From the NCBI RefSeq assembly GCF_033344935.1, contig NZ_JAWPMM010000001.1, positions 1 to 64,000 on the forward strand: a DNA stretch of 64,000 nt. The letters run 5' to 3'. Numbering within the stretch: position 1 is the first letter of the stretch; the number at the start of each line of letters is the position of its first letter. The notes beneath the pieces were generated by a model. That model was given only the letters and a program-made list of their open reading frames with translations. It was not told where the DNA came from and did not search any database. The translations under genes were made by a program, and so were the position numbers. Below, piece by piece: positions 25,330 to 34,022 of this stretch. This stretch comes from Reichenbachiella sp. (GTDB lineage: Bacteria; Bacteroidota; Bacteroidia; Cytophagales; Cyclobacteriaceae).

Positions 25330-26654
25330 TAGAAAAACCCCGTAAACTTTTTTTTGATCTTTTAATGGCGGCTTTTCCTGCTAGTGGAGTTATCATTCCA
25401 ATAGGCCGGGATTGGACCCCCGTTCAATTAATAACGATCCTTTCCACGCTCATTCTAATATTAGAATTAATTTTTAATAAAAGAGCAAGTATCAAAATCA
25501 ACACGAATTTTCTGACGCTTTTTGTACTCTTTCTGGCAACTTGTGTAGTTTCAATTCTTTTCAAGCCTGATACCCCATCAATTACATTTAACTCACATTC
25601 CAATTATGCGGCATCGTACCATACTCTGGATTTGCTTTATCTCGCCTGGATGATTCTAAATCTAGTAATGGTCATTTTGATATACAATGTGATTGATTCT
25701 TATGAAGTATTTTATAGAGCTTTAAAGATTATGCTTCTCTCATCTATATTCTATGCATTTTATGCTTACTATCAATACATAATAGTTTTGATTTTCGGAG
25801 AGGGAGCAAGATCTCTTGTTTATGTTTTCAAAGAAGAGTACCTATGGGGGCCGGAAGCAATTAGATCTCCGTCCCTTTCAAGAGAACCACTTTTTTATTC
25901 ATTCTACCTTTCTGGAATTATTTTTCTTTGTGTTTCAATACTATTTAAAAAGGGTCACTCGTTGTTCACAAAAATTGGCCTCCCTAAGACTACCATTGTT
26001 TGGATTCTGATAATCAATAGCATTGCATTTTTTTCTGGCAAGCCAACAGCGGGCTTTGTTAGTTTAATTGTTGCCGTAAGTTTTTTCTTGATAAGAAATA
26101 TCAAGTTTTCATCAAGAATCAAGGTTAACTTTTTAAAGAAGGGTCTATGGTATACTCTCATTGTATTACCCATTTTTGTAGGCTTCATATATCTCAACCA
26201 AAACAGAATTGCACGGAGACTGACCAGTGCCGCTGATATGTCATCCGGATATGTTAGAGTGGTGTCAGTACTCGAGGGAATAGATAGTATTAAAAAATAC
26301 CCCATTACTGGTTATGGAATTTCTAATAGCCAATTTTTTATTTCTACAGTTGTAATTCACAATATGTATATAAACTTGGTTGCAGAGACTGGAATTATTG
26401 GATTTTTGGCCTTTATGTCCATTTTACTTTTTTTATGGTTCAAGATTTCCAAACAGAGTAAAATGCCTGGGAATTCAGGCGCACTTGGTCAGTGGTTTCT
26501 TGTCTTTTTAGTGGCTGTCCTTATTCAGTGGATGTCGATGCATGCTTTTTCAATCCCAATATTTTGGTTTTATTGTGGCTTAATTCTCACCTCGATAAAA
26601 CTTGGACAAAATAGACCTCAAAATCAAATTTCCACAAATGAAATCATTGAGTAA
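25317..26654 (+). CDS. O-antigen ligase/polymerase family membrane protein (Wzy-like)
   Basis: About 445 residues with 10 or more hydrophobic helices; start taken at ATG 25317 (MYTLIEKPRK), inside the upstream gene's last codons. The Wzy_C-type region is visible as a periplasmic loop with GYVRVVSVLEGIDSIKKYP and ITGYGISNSQFFIS...HNMYINLVAETGIIGFLAF, the hallmark of the O-antigen ligase superfamily. In a cluster that also has wzx and wzz it is the probable repeat-unit polymerase. It overlaps the acyltransferase gene by 17 bases. Confidence 0.87.
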   Translation: MYTLIEKPRKLFFDLLMAAFPASGVIIPIGRDWTPVQLITILSTLILILELIFNKRASIKINTNFLTLFVLFLATCVVSILFKPDTPSITFNSHSNYAASYHTLDLLYLAWMILNLVMVILIYNVIDSYEVFYRALKIMLLSSIFYAFYAYYQYIIVLIFGEGARSLVYVFKEEYLWGPEAIRSPSLSREPLFYSFYLSGIIFLCVSILFKKGHSLFTKIGLPKTTIVWILIINSIAFFSGKPTAGFVSLIVAVSFFLIRNIKFSSRIKVNFLKKGLWYTLIVLPIFVGFIYLNQNRIARRLTSAADMSSGYVRVVSVLEGIDSIKKYPITGYGISNSQFFISTVVIHNMYINLVAETGIIGFLAFMSILLFLWFKISKQSKMPGNSGALGQWFLVFLVAVLIQWMSMHAFSIPIFWFYCGLILTSIKLGQNRPQNQISTNEIIE

Positions 26655-27849
26655 ATCTCTGGCAAGAACAACCAGCGGAAGATATATCAATCAAATAGAT
26701 GGATTGCGTTTTATCGCAATTTTTCCGGTACTGCTACACCACCTGGCGGAAAGAATTTATAGAGCAATGTCTGGTCAACAGACATTAAATGATAATGATG
26801 TTTTCTTGTACCAGCTACTTCCCAGTGGCAGATTGGGAGTTGAAATATTTTTTGTAATAAGTGGCTTCGTCATATCCATGCCGCTACTTAAAAATTGGAT
26901 AAATACTAAAAATGTAAAATTCAGCTATCGAAGGTATCTGTTAAAGAGAATTACTCGATTAGAACCTCCATACTTATTGATAATGGCCAGTAGTTTTATT
27001 CTATTGTTTTTATTGAATCAGTTAAATATAGACTTTTCTGGTGGTACCCGATCATTCTCTTCCAATTCTCTGACATTGACAAATAGCTTTATTGCCAGTC
27101 TCTTTTATGGACATGGCATTATTTATAATAGCTTTCCAAAACTAAACCCACCAGCCTGGTCTTTGGAAATAGAATTTCAATTCTATCTTATTGCACCAAT
27201 TTTAATACTTCTAAGTATTTCAATCGCGAATAAATTACCACGCAAAGATTATATTGTCATAATTTTATTGTTGATGATTTTTACAATTAAACTAATTGGG
27301 TCAAGTTTCATTCCTCTTTCGTTACAAAAATATTATATCACCAATTATTTCGAATTTTTTATTCTAGGCTTCATCTTTTCATTCTTCTACTTTACAAGTT
27401 TTTTTCAAAATATTTTATTGAAAAGAAGCTCGAGCTTAGTTTTTGTTTTTGGAATAATACTTGCATATGTTGGAGATCATTACAGGTTGTCCAAAGAAGG
27501 GTGGAATTCAATATATGATTTCTTCAGAATTTTAGGAATCTTTCTTATTTTCTTTGGTTCTTTTAGTGGTGGTCTTGGCCAAAAATTTACCGAGAAAAAA
27601 TGGATTAGTATTTTAGGGGGTATGTGCTATTCTATATACTTAATTCATCTTTTTATATTTCAAGTCGGTGTTTCAATAATGTTTAAATATCTTTGCTTTG
27701 GATCATTTGCTCTCAATTTACTTACTTATTCAATTATTCTAATACCCTTAACATTTATTGCATCGGCCGCTTTCTTTATTTTAGTTGAGAAGCCCTGTAT
27801 GAATCCAGATTGGTATAAGCTATTAATCAAAAAATTCAAACACAATTAA
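26638..27849 (+). CDS. Acyltransferase family 3 membrane protein
   Basis: A membrane acyltransferase of about 403 residues (start ATG 26638, within the end of the polymerase gene). The family-3 pattern is clear: QIDGLRFIAIFPVLLHHL with the catalytic His, GRLGVEIFFVISGFVISMPLL, RRYLLKRITRLEPPYLL, and PPAWSLEIEFQFYLIAPI. About ten helices follow. Such proteins O-acylate (often O-acetylate) extracytoplasmic polysaccharides. This adds an acyl decoration to the predicted polymer. Confidence 0.92.
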   Translation: MKSLSKSLARTTSGRYINQIDGLRFIAIFPVLLHHLAERIYRAMSGQQTLNDNDVFLYQLLPSGRLGVEIFFVISGFVISMPLLKNWINTKNVKFSYRRYLLKRITRLEPPYLLIMASSFILLFLLNQLNIDFSGGTRSFSSNSLTLTNSFIASLFYGHGIIYNSFPKLNPPAWSLEIEFQFYLIAPILILLSISIANKLPRKDYIVIILLLMIFTIKLIGSSFIPLSLQKYYITNYFEFFILGFIFSFFYFTSFFQNILLKRSSSLVFVFGIILAYVGDHYRLSKEGWNSIYDFFRILGIFLIFFGSFSGGLGQKFTEKKWISILGGMCYSIYLIHLFIFQVGVSIMFKYLCFGSFALNLLTYSIILIPLTFIASAAFFILVEKPCMNPDWYKLLIKKFKHN

Positions 27850-27872
27850 TTTCTATCACAAACCGATATTCC

Positions 27873-28517
27873 ATGAGTTTTATTAAAACCAAAGCAAAAG
27901 AATTTTTAGCTCCTATATTATACAAACGATTAAACTCTGGGTTACAACCAGAAAGGCTGTACTACTATTTAGATACTCTCTGGAATAAAAAAGATGTTGA
28001 AGGAGGAGTTTTGGAAATCGGTTGCCATCTCGCAGGAACGTCTATTATTGCTAAGAACATGCTTTCAAAACTTGGTATTCAAAAGAGTTATGACTGTTTG
28101 GATACGTTCGGAGGGTTTGTTAAAGAACAATTTGAAAATGATGCAGACATGCATAAAGTACCTGCTAAAAATGGGGCCTTTTTTGCTTCTAATTCAAAAA
28201 AATTGGTTCAAAAAATACTGAAAATTCACAATCGTGAGGATATTACTCTTATTCAAGGTGATATTGTTTCCTTTAATGCCAATCAATTAAATACACCAAT
28301 TTCCATCTGCCTTTTGGATGTAGATCTGGAAATTCCAATATATGAGGGCCTCAAAAAGATTTACCCATTGCTTTCAGAGAATGGGGTAATTTTAGTTGAC
28401 GACTGTCCAGAAGGAACAAGCTGGGGAGGAGCACGAAAAGGGTATGAAAGCTTCATGAAAGAAATAGGCCTCGCACCTAAATATAAATTTGGTTTCGGGG
28501 TTCTTAATAAGAATTAG
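27873..28517 (+). CDS. TylF/MycF-type O-methyltransferase-like protein
   Basis: A 214-residue class I methyltransferase-fold protein. VEGGVLEIGCHLAGTSIIAK fits the SAM site, DCLDTFGGF follows, and ICLLDVDLEIPIYEGLKKIYPLL plus GVILVDDCPEG carry the acidic residues that bind a divalent metal in TylF/MycF macrolide-sugar O-methyltransferases. It probably methylates a sugar hydroxyl of the repeat unit. Gaps to both neighbours are short (23 and 45 bases), so it belongs to the same operon. Specificity is not readable from sequence. Confidence 0.78.
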   Translation: MSFIKTKAKEFLAPILYKRLNSGLQPERLYYYLDTLWNKKDVEGGVLEIGCHLAGTSIIAKNMLSKLGIQKSYDCLDTFGGFVKEQFENDADMHKVPAKNGAFFASNSKKLVQKILKIHNREDITLIQGDIVSFNANQLNTPISICLLDVDLEIPIYEGLKKIYPLLSENGVILVDDCPEGTSWGGARKGYESFMKEIGLAPKYKFGFGVLNKN

Positions 28518-28562
28518 AACAAAATTTATTGAGCTCTGGTTTGAGCTATTTGAAAGTCTTGA

Positions 28563-29513
28563 ATGAAAGCAGCTACAAAATCCTACAAATCATTAAACAC
28601 ATTCAAGCAGTATTATACACTTGAATCTACTGACTACTGGCATCTTCAATATCCACTAAACTCATCTTGGGAAGAATACTATTGGGACATGTCAGAAAAA
28701 GCTTTCCAATGTACATTGCATAGGGATGAACAAGGTGTAACTACATATACAGGAGAAGATGGAGCAATTTATTATTCATCCATTGAATTGGCTCAATATG
28801 CTATGGCTTCATATCAAGCTTACCTAATTACAGAAAAGCATACATGGCTTGACGATTCAGTCCTTCACATTGAAAAGTTTGTGAATATGGCTCAGTCTTA
28901 TAAGGAAAGTGAACTTACTGTACTCAACACCTACCCAATAGCATTATACAAAATAGATCACCCTTGGCCAACTTCTCTTGGTTTTGGAGTTGCCATTTCG
29001 CTTTTAGTTAGATTATATGAACTTTTGAAAAAAGAAGAATATTTAATCTTTGCAAAAAAATTAGCACAGAATTTTTTTATCAAGGTAGACAATGGAGGTG
29101 TATTGAGAAAAATTAATAATTTGATGATCTTTGAAGAATATCCTACCAAAGAATTATCGGGTGTTCTCAATGGGCACATCTTTGGATTGTGGGGATTAAA
29201 AGATCTGGGAAAATACGATCAACTTTACGAGACCCATTTCAACAATTTGTCTATTAATCTAGCAGAGAATCTTAAAGTTTGGAATGGTAATTTTTGGAGT
29301 TTATACGACGCTAGTCATCTAGTTGGCAAAAGGAAAAATTATGCCAGTGCTCACTATCACCTTTTACATGTTAAAATGATAATGGTGATGTATAAACTTA
29401 CAGGAAATGCTGTTTTTGCTAACTTTGCGGAAACTCTTATTCGACAAAAGTTTGGAGTCTGGTCAAGAGTCAAAGCTCTCTTCGTCAAAGTCTTTTTTCG
29501 ATTATTTAACTAA
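28563..29513 (+). CDS. D-glucuronyl C5-epimerase-like protein
   Basis: A 316-residue protein without signal peptide or membrane helix. It carries the C-terminal signature of heparan/heparosan D-glucuronyl C5-epimerase (GLCE): EEYPT at 191-195, VLNGHIFGLWGLKDL at 201-215, WSLYDASHL at 246-253 and SAHYHLLHVKMI at 262-273. Tyr193, Tyr248 and Tyr265 align with the three tyrosines I recall as catalytic in the animal enzyme, with similar spacing (55 and 17 here against about 60 and 18). The upstream part is an (alpha/alpha) helical region (NTYPIALYKIDHPWPTSLG). GLCE enzymes convert D-glucuronate to L-iduronate within a polymer. Here it would act in the cytoplasm on lipid-linked units or nascent chain, which is an inference. 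Confidence 0.75.
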   Translation: MKAATKSYKSLNTFKQYYTLESTDYWHLQYPLNSSWEEYYWDMSEKAFQCTLHRDEQGVTTYTGEDGAIYYSSIELAQYAMASYQAYLITEKHTWLDDSVLHIEKFVNMAQSYKESELTVLNTYPIALYKIDHPWPTSLGFGVAISLLVRLYELLKKEEYLIFAKKLAQNFFIKVDNGGVLRKINNLMIFEEYPTKELSGVLNGHIFGLWGLKDLGKYDQLYETHFNNLSINLAENLKVWNGNFWSLYDASHLVGKRKNYASAHYHLLHVKMIMVMYKLTGNAVFANFAETLIRQKFGVWSRVKALFVKVFFRLFN

Positions 29514-29518
29514 TTGGC

Positions 29519-30646
29519 TTGAACATTCTAATTCTATCCAAGGACTATCCACCGACTATTGGAGGCGTTGAAACGTACTCTTATCACGTTGCAGAGGGCT
29601 TATCAAAAAATCATGATGTTACCGTCGTATCTTTTCAAGGAAAGCATTATATCAATTCTTGGAAGGACACCGCCAATGTTATAAGAATTAATTCGCTATT
29701 GAATAATGAGTTATTCAAAGCTGTTTCGCTTCTCTTAAATCTTCTAATAATCCTCAGTTCAAAAAAATACGATCTGATTTATGCTACGACTTGGAAAGTC
29801 TCTGTGCCTTTTGCTTTATTAAATATTTTATTCAAAATAAAATTTCTAATTGTATGCCATGGAGCTGAAATAACGAGACATAAACATAAGCGTCCAATCA
29901 TGAAAATGATGAAGTGGGTATTAAATAAGGCCGATTCTATTTTCACGGTTAGTACATTTACTAGAGACAAAGTGATTGAATATTCAAAAGTTAGTCCAGA
30001 TAAAATACATGTGATTCCAAATGGTGTAGATTTTTCTAAACTGGTTCCACTGGATAAAAACGAGTCCAGAAATAAATTGGGCTTTGCTAAAGATCAATTT
30101 GTATTCTTAACAGTTTCAAGAGTAGACTCAAGAAAAGGGCATGATATTGTTATAAAAGCTATTAAAAGTTTAATAGTAAAGAAGTTTAATGTCCTGTACG
30201 TAATAGTAGGAGATGGACCTTCTATAAATTCACTGAAGGAGCTGACCGAAAATTGGGGTTTGCAGGAACAAGTTAAATTTGCGGGGTTCGTTTCCAATGA
30301 AGAACTCGATGAGTATTATTCTGCCAGCGATGTTTTTGTAATGCTAAATACCATGAAAGATGATCGAGACTTTGAAGGCTTTGGTTTGGTCTTTGCAGAA
30401 GCTGGGTATTATGGTTTACCTCTAATAGGAGGCAATAATGCCGGACCGAAAGAAGTCATCATAGATAGCATCTCAGGTTACCTAGTAAATGATGTCATAG
30501 AAGAATTAGCTGAAAAATTGTCACTACTTTACAGCGATCGCAATCATTCAAAAAAACTTGGAGAGGAAGCCAAAAAAATTAGCCAAAAAGAATTTTCATT
30601 AAAAAAACTTATAGAAAGAATTGAATTAAAGATTCAAACATTGTAG
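29519..30646 (+). CDS. Glycosyltransferase family 4 (GT-B)
   Basis: A 375-residue GT4 enzyme. The N-terminal donor-sugar loop reads LILSKDYPPTIGGVETYSYHVAEGL, typical of PimB/WaaG-type GT4 proteins; then VCHGAEITRHKHKRP, SIFTVSTFTRDKVIEYS, VIPNGVDFSKLVPL, LTVSRVDSRKGHDIVIKA and the E-x7-E region FEGFGLVFAEAGYYGLP. The start appears to be TTG at 29519, five bases after the previous stop. No ATG fits before the conserved N-terminal strand. The next gene starts on the base after the stop. Confidence 0.93.
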   Translation: MNILILSKDYPPTIGGVETYSYHVAEGLSKNHDVTVVSFQGKHYINSWKDTANVIRINSLLNNELFKAVSLLLNLLIILSSKKYDLIYATTWKVSVPFALLNILFKIKFLIVCHGAEITRHKHKRPIMKMMKWVLNKADSIFTVSTFTRDKVIEYSKVSPDKIHVIPNGVDFSKLVPLDKNESRNKLGFAKDQFVFLTVSRVDSRKGHDIVIKAIKSLIVKKFNVLYVIVGDGPSINSLKELTENWGLQEQVKFAGFVSNEELDEYYSASDVFVMLNTMKDDRDFEGFGLVFAEAGYYGLPLIGGNNAGPKEVIIDSISGYLVNDVIEELAEKLSLLYSDRNHSKKLGEEAKKISQKEFSLKKLIERIELKIQTL

Positions 30647-31426
30647 ATGAAAAACAATAAAGATTTAATTACAATAATATCTCCATTATACAATGCTGAG
30701 CATTTCATTTTGGAAACAATTAATTCAGTATTAAATCAAACATACAATAATTGGGAATGGATATTAATCGATGATGCTTCGAGTGATAATTCTGTAGATC
30801 TATTATTACCATATAGTGAAAATGATAGCAGAATCAAGTTATTTAGATTAAAGGAAAATGTAGGAGCTGGAGAAGCTAGAAATATTGGATTAAGTCATTC
30901 TCATGGCAATTATATTACTTTTCTTGATGCGGATGATTATTGGGACAAAGACAAATTGCAAACCCAACTTCATTTCCATCTAGAGAATAATTGTTGCTTT
31001 TCATATTCTTGGTATTACAATGTTGATTCAAGAAGCAATCTTTTATCAAGATCCAGAACACCAAACAATGTCTCCTTTCGTTTGCTAAAATTTAACAACT
31101 ACATTCTTACTTCTAGTATAATGTGTAATAAAGAAACTATAGATGGACTTACATTTCCAAAAATTAGAAAAAGGCAAGATTGGGTCTTTTTTTTGAAACT
31201 CTTAAAAAGATCACATATTGCGTACGCTATTGAAAAAGAACTGGTTTATTACAGAAGTAATGCAAATTCTTTAAGCGCTAACAAACTATCACTAGTTAAG
31301 CCAAATTATATTATGTTTCGGGATTACATCTATTCTGGAAGATGCATTCCAGCTATACTACATTTTTTCATTTTTCTTCCCCTCTATGTTCACAACAAAT
31401 TAATTAATAAGAAAAAAATGAAATGA
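30647..31426 (+). CDS. Glycosyltransferase family 2 (GT-A)
   Basis: An inverting GT2 enzyme of 259 residues: TIISPLYNAEHFILETINSV, WEWILIDDASSDNSVDLL, GAGEARNIGLSHSHGNYITFLDADD with the DxD metal site, and RQDWVFFLKLLKR downstream. A hydrophobic C-terminal stretch (AILHFFIFLPLYVHNKLI) may associate with the membrane. It directly abuts the GT4 gene (no gap) and overlaps the following epimerase by ATGA. The sugar transferred is unknown. Confidence 0.93.
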   Translation: MKNNKDLITIISPLYNAEHFILETINSVLNQTYNNWEWILIDDASSDNSVDLLLPYSENDSRIKLFRLKENVGAGEARNIGLSHSHGNYITFLDADDYWDKDKLQTQLHFHLENNCCFSYSWYYNVDSRSNLLSRSRTPNNVSFRLLKFNNYILTSSIMCNKETIDGLTFPKIRKRQDWVFFLKLLKRSHIAYAIEKELVYYRSNANSLSANKLSLVKPNYIMFRDYIYSGRCIPAILHFFIFLPLYVHNKLINKKKMK

Positions 31427-32394
31427 AAATTTTAATCACAGGAGGGTCAGGATTCATTGGAACCCACTTAATCAAATCTTTATTTTCTTTAAAAGGAGAG
31501 ATCTCAATTCTAAATGTTGATCTTAACAATAGTCCTATTCTACACCCGCATTTAAAAACGGTCATTACTGACATAAGATCAAATAATTTACACAACATCC
31601 TTGCCGAAAGTTCTGATTTTGATCAATGTATACACTTAGCAGCTATATGCAAAGAGCCTGGCTATGAATGGAAAGAATATTTCGAAACAAATCATGTCGG
31701 AACCAAAAACATAATATCACTTTGTGACAAACTGAATATTCCTAAAATCATCTTCACAAGCACAATGATGGTGTATAAAGCAGGGGAAGAACAAAAAACA
31801 GAATTATCTCAAACTGACCCTGACACAGCTTATGGTATTTCAAAACTATTAGCTGAAAAAGAACTTGAAAAATGGAAATACAGAGGAACAGATAGGGAAT
31901 TGAAGATTATCCGTCCTGCCGTTGTTTTTGGGGAAAATGAGAATGCAAACTTTACCAGATTATATAAAAGTCTAAAAAAGGGCTTTTTCCCATATGTAGG
32001 AAAAAAAACAACTATTAAAAGCAATATTTATGTTCATGAATTAAACTCTTTCATCATTTTCCTAATGACAAAGCCAACAAAATCCAACATTTATAATTTT
32101 GGCTTTCCTGAATTATCGTCGATAAACCATATAACTAGCACCTTTAATGAGGTCTTCGGCATTAAGGCCTTTCGCCCAACAATTCCTTTAAGGATAATGA
32201 TCCTACTGGCTCACTTCTTTCAACTTTTGAATCGCTTTGGGTTTAAAAATAGTATACACCCAAGAAGGATTGAAAAACTATATTATTCCACTGATATATA
32301 TCCGAAAGCAGCACTTGATGAAGGTTATCAATTCAAATTCAACTTATCCAGTGCTTTAGAAGATTGGAAAAAATCAGATGATATTAATATGTAG
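31423..32394 (+). CDS. NAD-dependent epimerase/dehydratase (extended SDR)
   Basis: A 323-residue SDR with the Rossmann motif ITGGSGFIGTHLIKSL, an HLAAICKEPGYEW loop, FTSTMMVYKAG, and the catalytic YGISK (Tyr-x3-Lys). The C-terminal half (RPAVVFGENENANFTRLY, YVHELNSFIIFL) is typical of UDP-hexose 4-epimerase-like or reductase members in O-antigen clusters. Specificity is uncertain: it could be a UDP-GlcNAc/GalNAc 4-epimerase or a 4-keto reductase. It ends the tightly coupled operon; wcaJ follows after 61 bases. Confidence 0.85.
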   Translation: MKILITGGSGFIGTHLIKSLFSLKGEISILNVDLNNSPILHPHLKTVITDIRSNNLHNILAESSDFDQCIHLAAICKEPGYEWKEYFETNHVGTKNIISLCDKLNIPKIIFTSTMMVYKAGEEQKTELSQTDPDTAYGISKLLAEKELEKWKYRGTDRELKIIRPAVVFGENENANFTRLYKSLKKGFFPYVGKKTTIKSNIYVHELNSFIIFLMTKPTKSNIYNFGFPELSSINHITSTFNEVFGIKAFRPTIPLRIMILLAHFFQLLNRFGFKNSIHPRRIEKLYYSTDIYPKAALDEGYQFKFNLSSALEDWKKSDDINM

Positions 32395-32455
32395 ATTATC
32401 AATTTGTAGTTTTTCCCTATCTTAGCAACCCAAAACTAAGCCTAGCATCTTTGAC

Positions 32456-33835
32456 ATGCAGAAAAGGAGATTGTCCAAATATTTTCCTACCTTATTTCTG
32501 TTCATAGACCTTTTGTTCTTGAACATCGGATTCTTTGTTGCCAATTACGTACGGTTCAATACCTTTTGGTTTCAAGGCGATCGCTATCCATTTCTTTTTG
32601 TTTTTCTGAATATCACTTGGGTTGTTATCTTCTTTGTCACCAAGCTGGACAGGGTTGATCGTGAACGAAGTGTAGTAGATTATATATCTCAAATTCTTCT
32701 TGGTCTTACGATTAATCTAGCGGTGGTGTTTACCATGTGGGCCTCTACCCGCGCCTATTTCTACTCTAGAGAGCACCTCTTTTATACCTATTTGATTTTT
32801 TCTGTGCTCATCGTCGGCTGGAGAGTTGGATTCATTAATATACTTCGTTTCTATCGCACCAAAGGGTATAACATAAGGAACATCATTATTGTAGGTTATG
32901 GACCTATTGGTAGAAACCTCAAAAGACATTTAGAGAACAATCCAGAAATTGGTTACAAGTTCAAAGGTTTTTTTGACCACAAAACAGAGCAACCAGAAGT
33001 AACCGGACCTGTTGAATCTGTGGCTTCATACGCCAAAGAAAACGGCATTGATGTTATATTTTGTTGTTTACCTAAACTATTTGAACAAGACGTAAAGCCT
33101 TTGATAGATTTTGCAGAAAACAATTTGATCACAATCAAATTACTCTCAGATTTCAGTAAAGTGGGGAATAAGAAATTGGAAGTACAACAGTATGGAAACA
33201 TTCCTGTGCTTAATGTCAGTTCTATTCCTCTTGATCGGATGATCAATCGATTTGCTAAAAGAACCTTTGATGTGCTGTTCTCATCTTTTGTCATGGTTTT
33301 TATCCTTTCCTGGTTGATACCACTGATTGGTTTACTGATTAAATTAGAATCCCCTGGCCCAATTTTCTTTATTCAAAATAGACATGGTAGAGGAAATAGA
33401 TATTTCCCTTGTTGGAAATTCCGAACCATGGTAGTTAATAAGGATGCTGATTCAAAACAGGCTACTAAAAATGACCCTCGAGTCACTCGAACTGGCGCGA
33501 TTCTTCGTAGAACGAGCTTGGACGAATTACCCCAATTCATCAATGTGTTTTTGGGAAACATGTCAGTCGTAGGCCCAAGACCTCACCCTATTAAGCTTAA
33601 CGAAGAATATTCCCCAAAAATTGATCGATTTATCCAAAGACATGCGGTAAAGCCTGGAGTAACAGGGTTAGCACAAGCCAAAGGTTATCGTGGGGAAACT
33701 TCAAGGTTCAGCGAAATGTATGGTCGTGTTAAGCTGGATCGCTTTTATGTCAAAAACTGGAGCTTGCTATTTGATGTCAAAATCATCCTGATGACGATCT
33801 ACTCTATCGTATTCAAAACAGAGAAAGCCTATTAA
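32456..33835 (+). CDS. Undecaprenyl-phosphate phosphoglycosyltransferase (WcaJ-type)
   Basis: The initiating enzyme of polymer synthesis; transfers a sugar phosphate (usually glucose-1-P) from UDP-sugar to undecaprenyl phosphate. The 459 residues comprise four N-terminal membrane helices, a CoA-binding-like Rossmann domain (NIIIVGYGPIGRNLKRHL at about 141), a fifth hydrophobic hairpin, and the catalytic Bac_transf domain: CWKFRTMVVNKD near 320, RRTSLDELPQFINVFLGNMS (the DE pair), VGPRPHP and VKPGVTGLAQAKGYRGE. It terminates the polysaccharide locus and is followed by a 187-base gap carrying intergenic repeats. Confidence 0.94.
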   Translation: MQKRRLSKYFPTLFLFIDLLFLNIGFFVANYVRFNTFWFQGDRYPFLFVFLNITWVVIFFVTKLDRVDRERSVVDYISQILLGLTINLAVVFTMWASTRAYFYSREHLFYTYLIFSVLIVGWRVGFINILRFYRTKGYNIRNIIIVGYGPIGRNLKRHLENNPEIGYKFKGFFDHKTEQPEVTGPVESVASYAKENGIDVIFCCLPKLFEQDVKPLIDFAENNLITIKLLSDFSKVGNKKLEVQQYGNIPVLNVSSIPLDRMINRFAKRTFDVLFSSFVMVFILSWLIPLIGLLIKLESPGPIFFIQNRHGRGNRYFPCWKFRTMVVNKDADSKQATKNDPRVTRTGAILRRTSLDELPQFINVFLGNMSVVGPRPHPIKLNEEYSPKIDRFIQRHAVKPGVTGLAQAKGYRGETSRFSEMYGRVKLDRFYVKNWSLLFDVKIILMTIYSIVFKTEKAY

Positions 33836-34022
33836 CCTTAACCGTCAACTTTTCACCATTGACATTGAGGATTATCTAAATACAACCTCGACAGGTTAAT
33901 AACTCTTCATTAAAATTGATTGTAAAAAATCAACTTTTTCCCTTGCCAATTCTTTTGTTAATGGTTAATTGTTAGCGGTTAAAGTTGTTCTATACTAACT
34001 TCGCCTTTTTAATAATACAACC
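33836..34022. repeat. Intergenic region with related inverted motifs between wcaJ and pheS
   Basis: This 187-base gap contains CTTAACCGTCAAC near its left end and GTTAATGGTTAA (33957-33968) followed by GTTAGCGGTTAAAG near its right end; the outer two are approximate inverted copies. TAACTTCG at 33996-34003 may be the pheS -7 box. No ORF is apparent. Confidence 0.5.
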
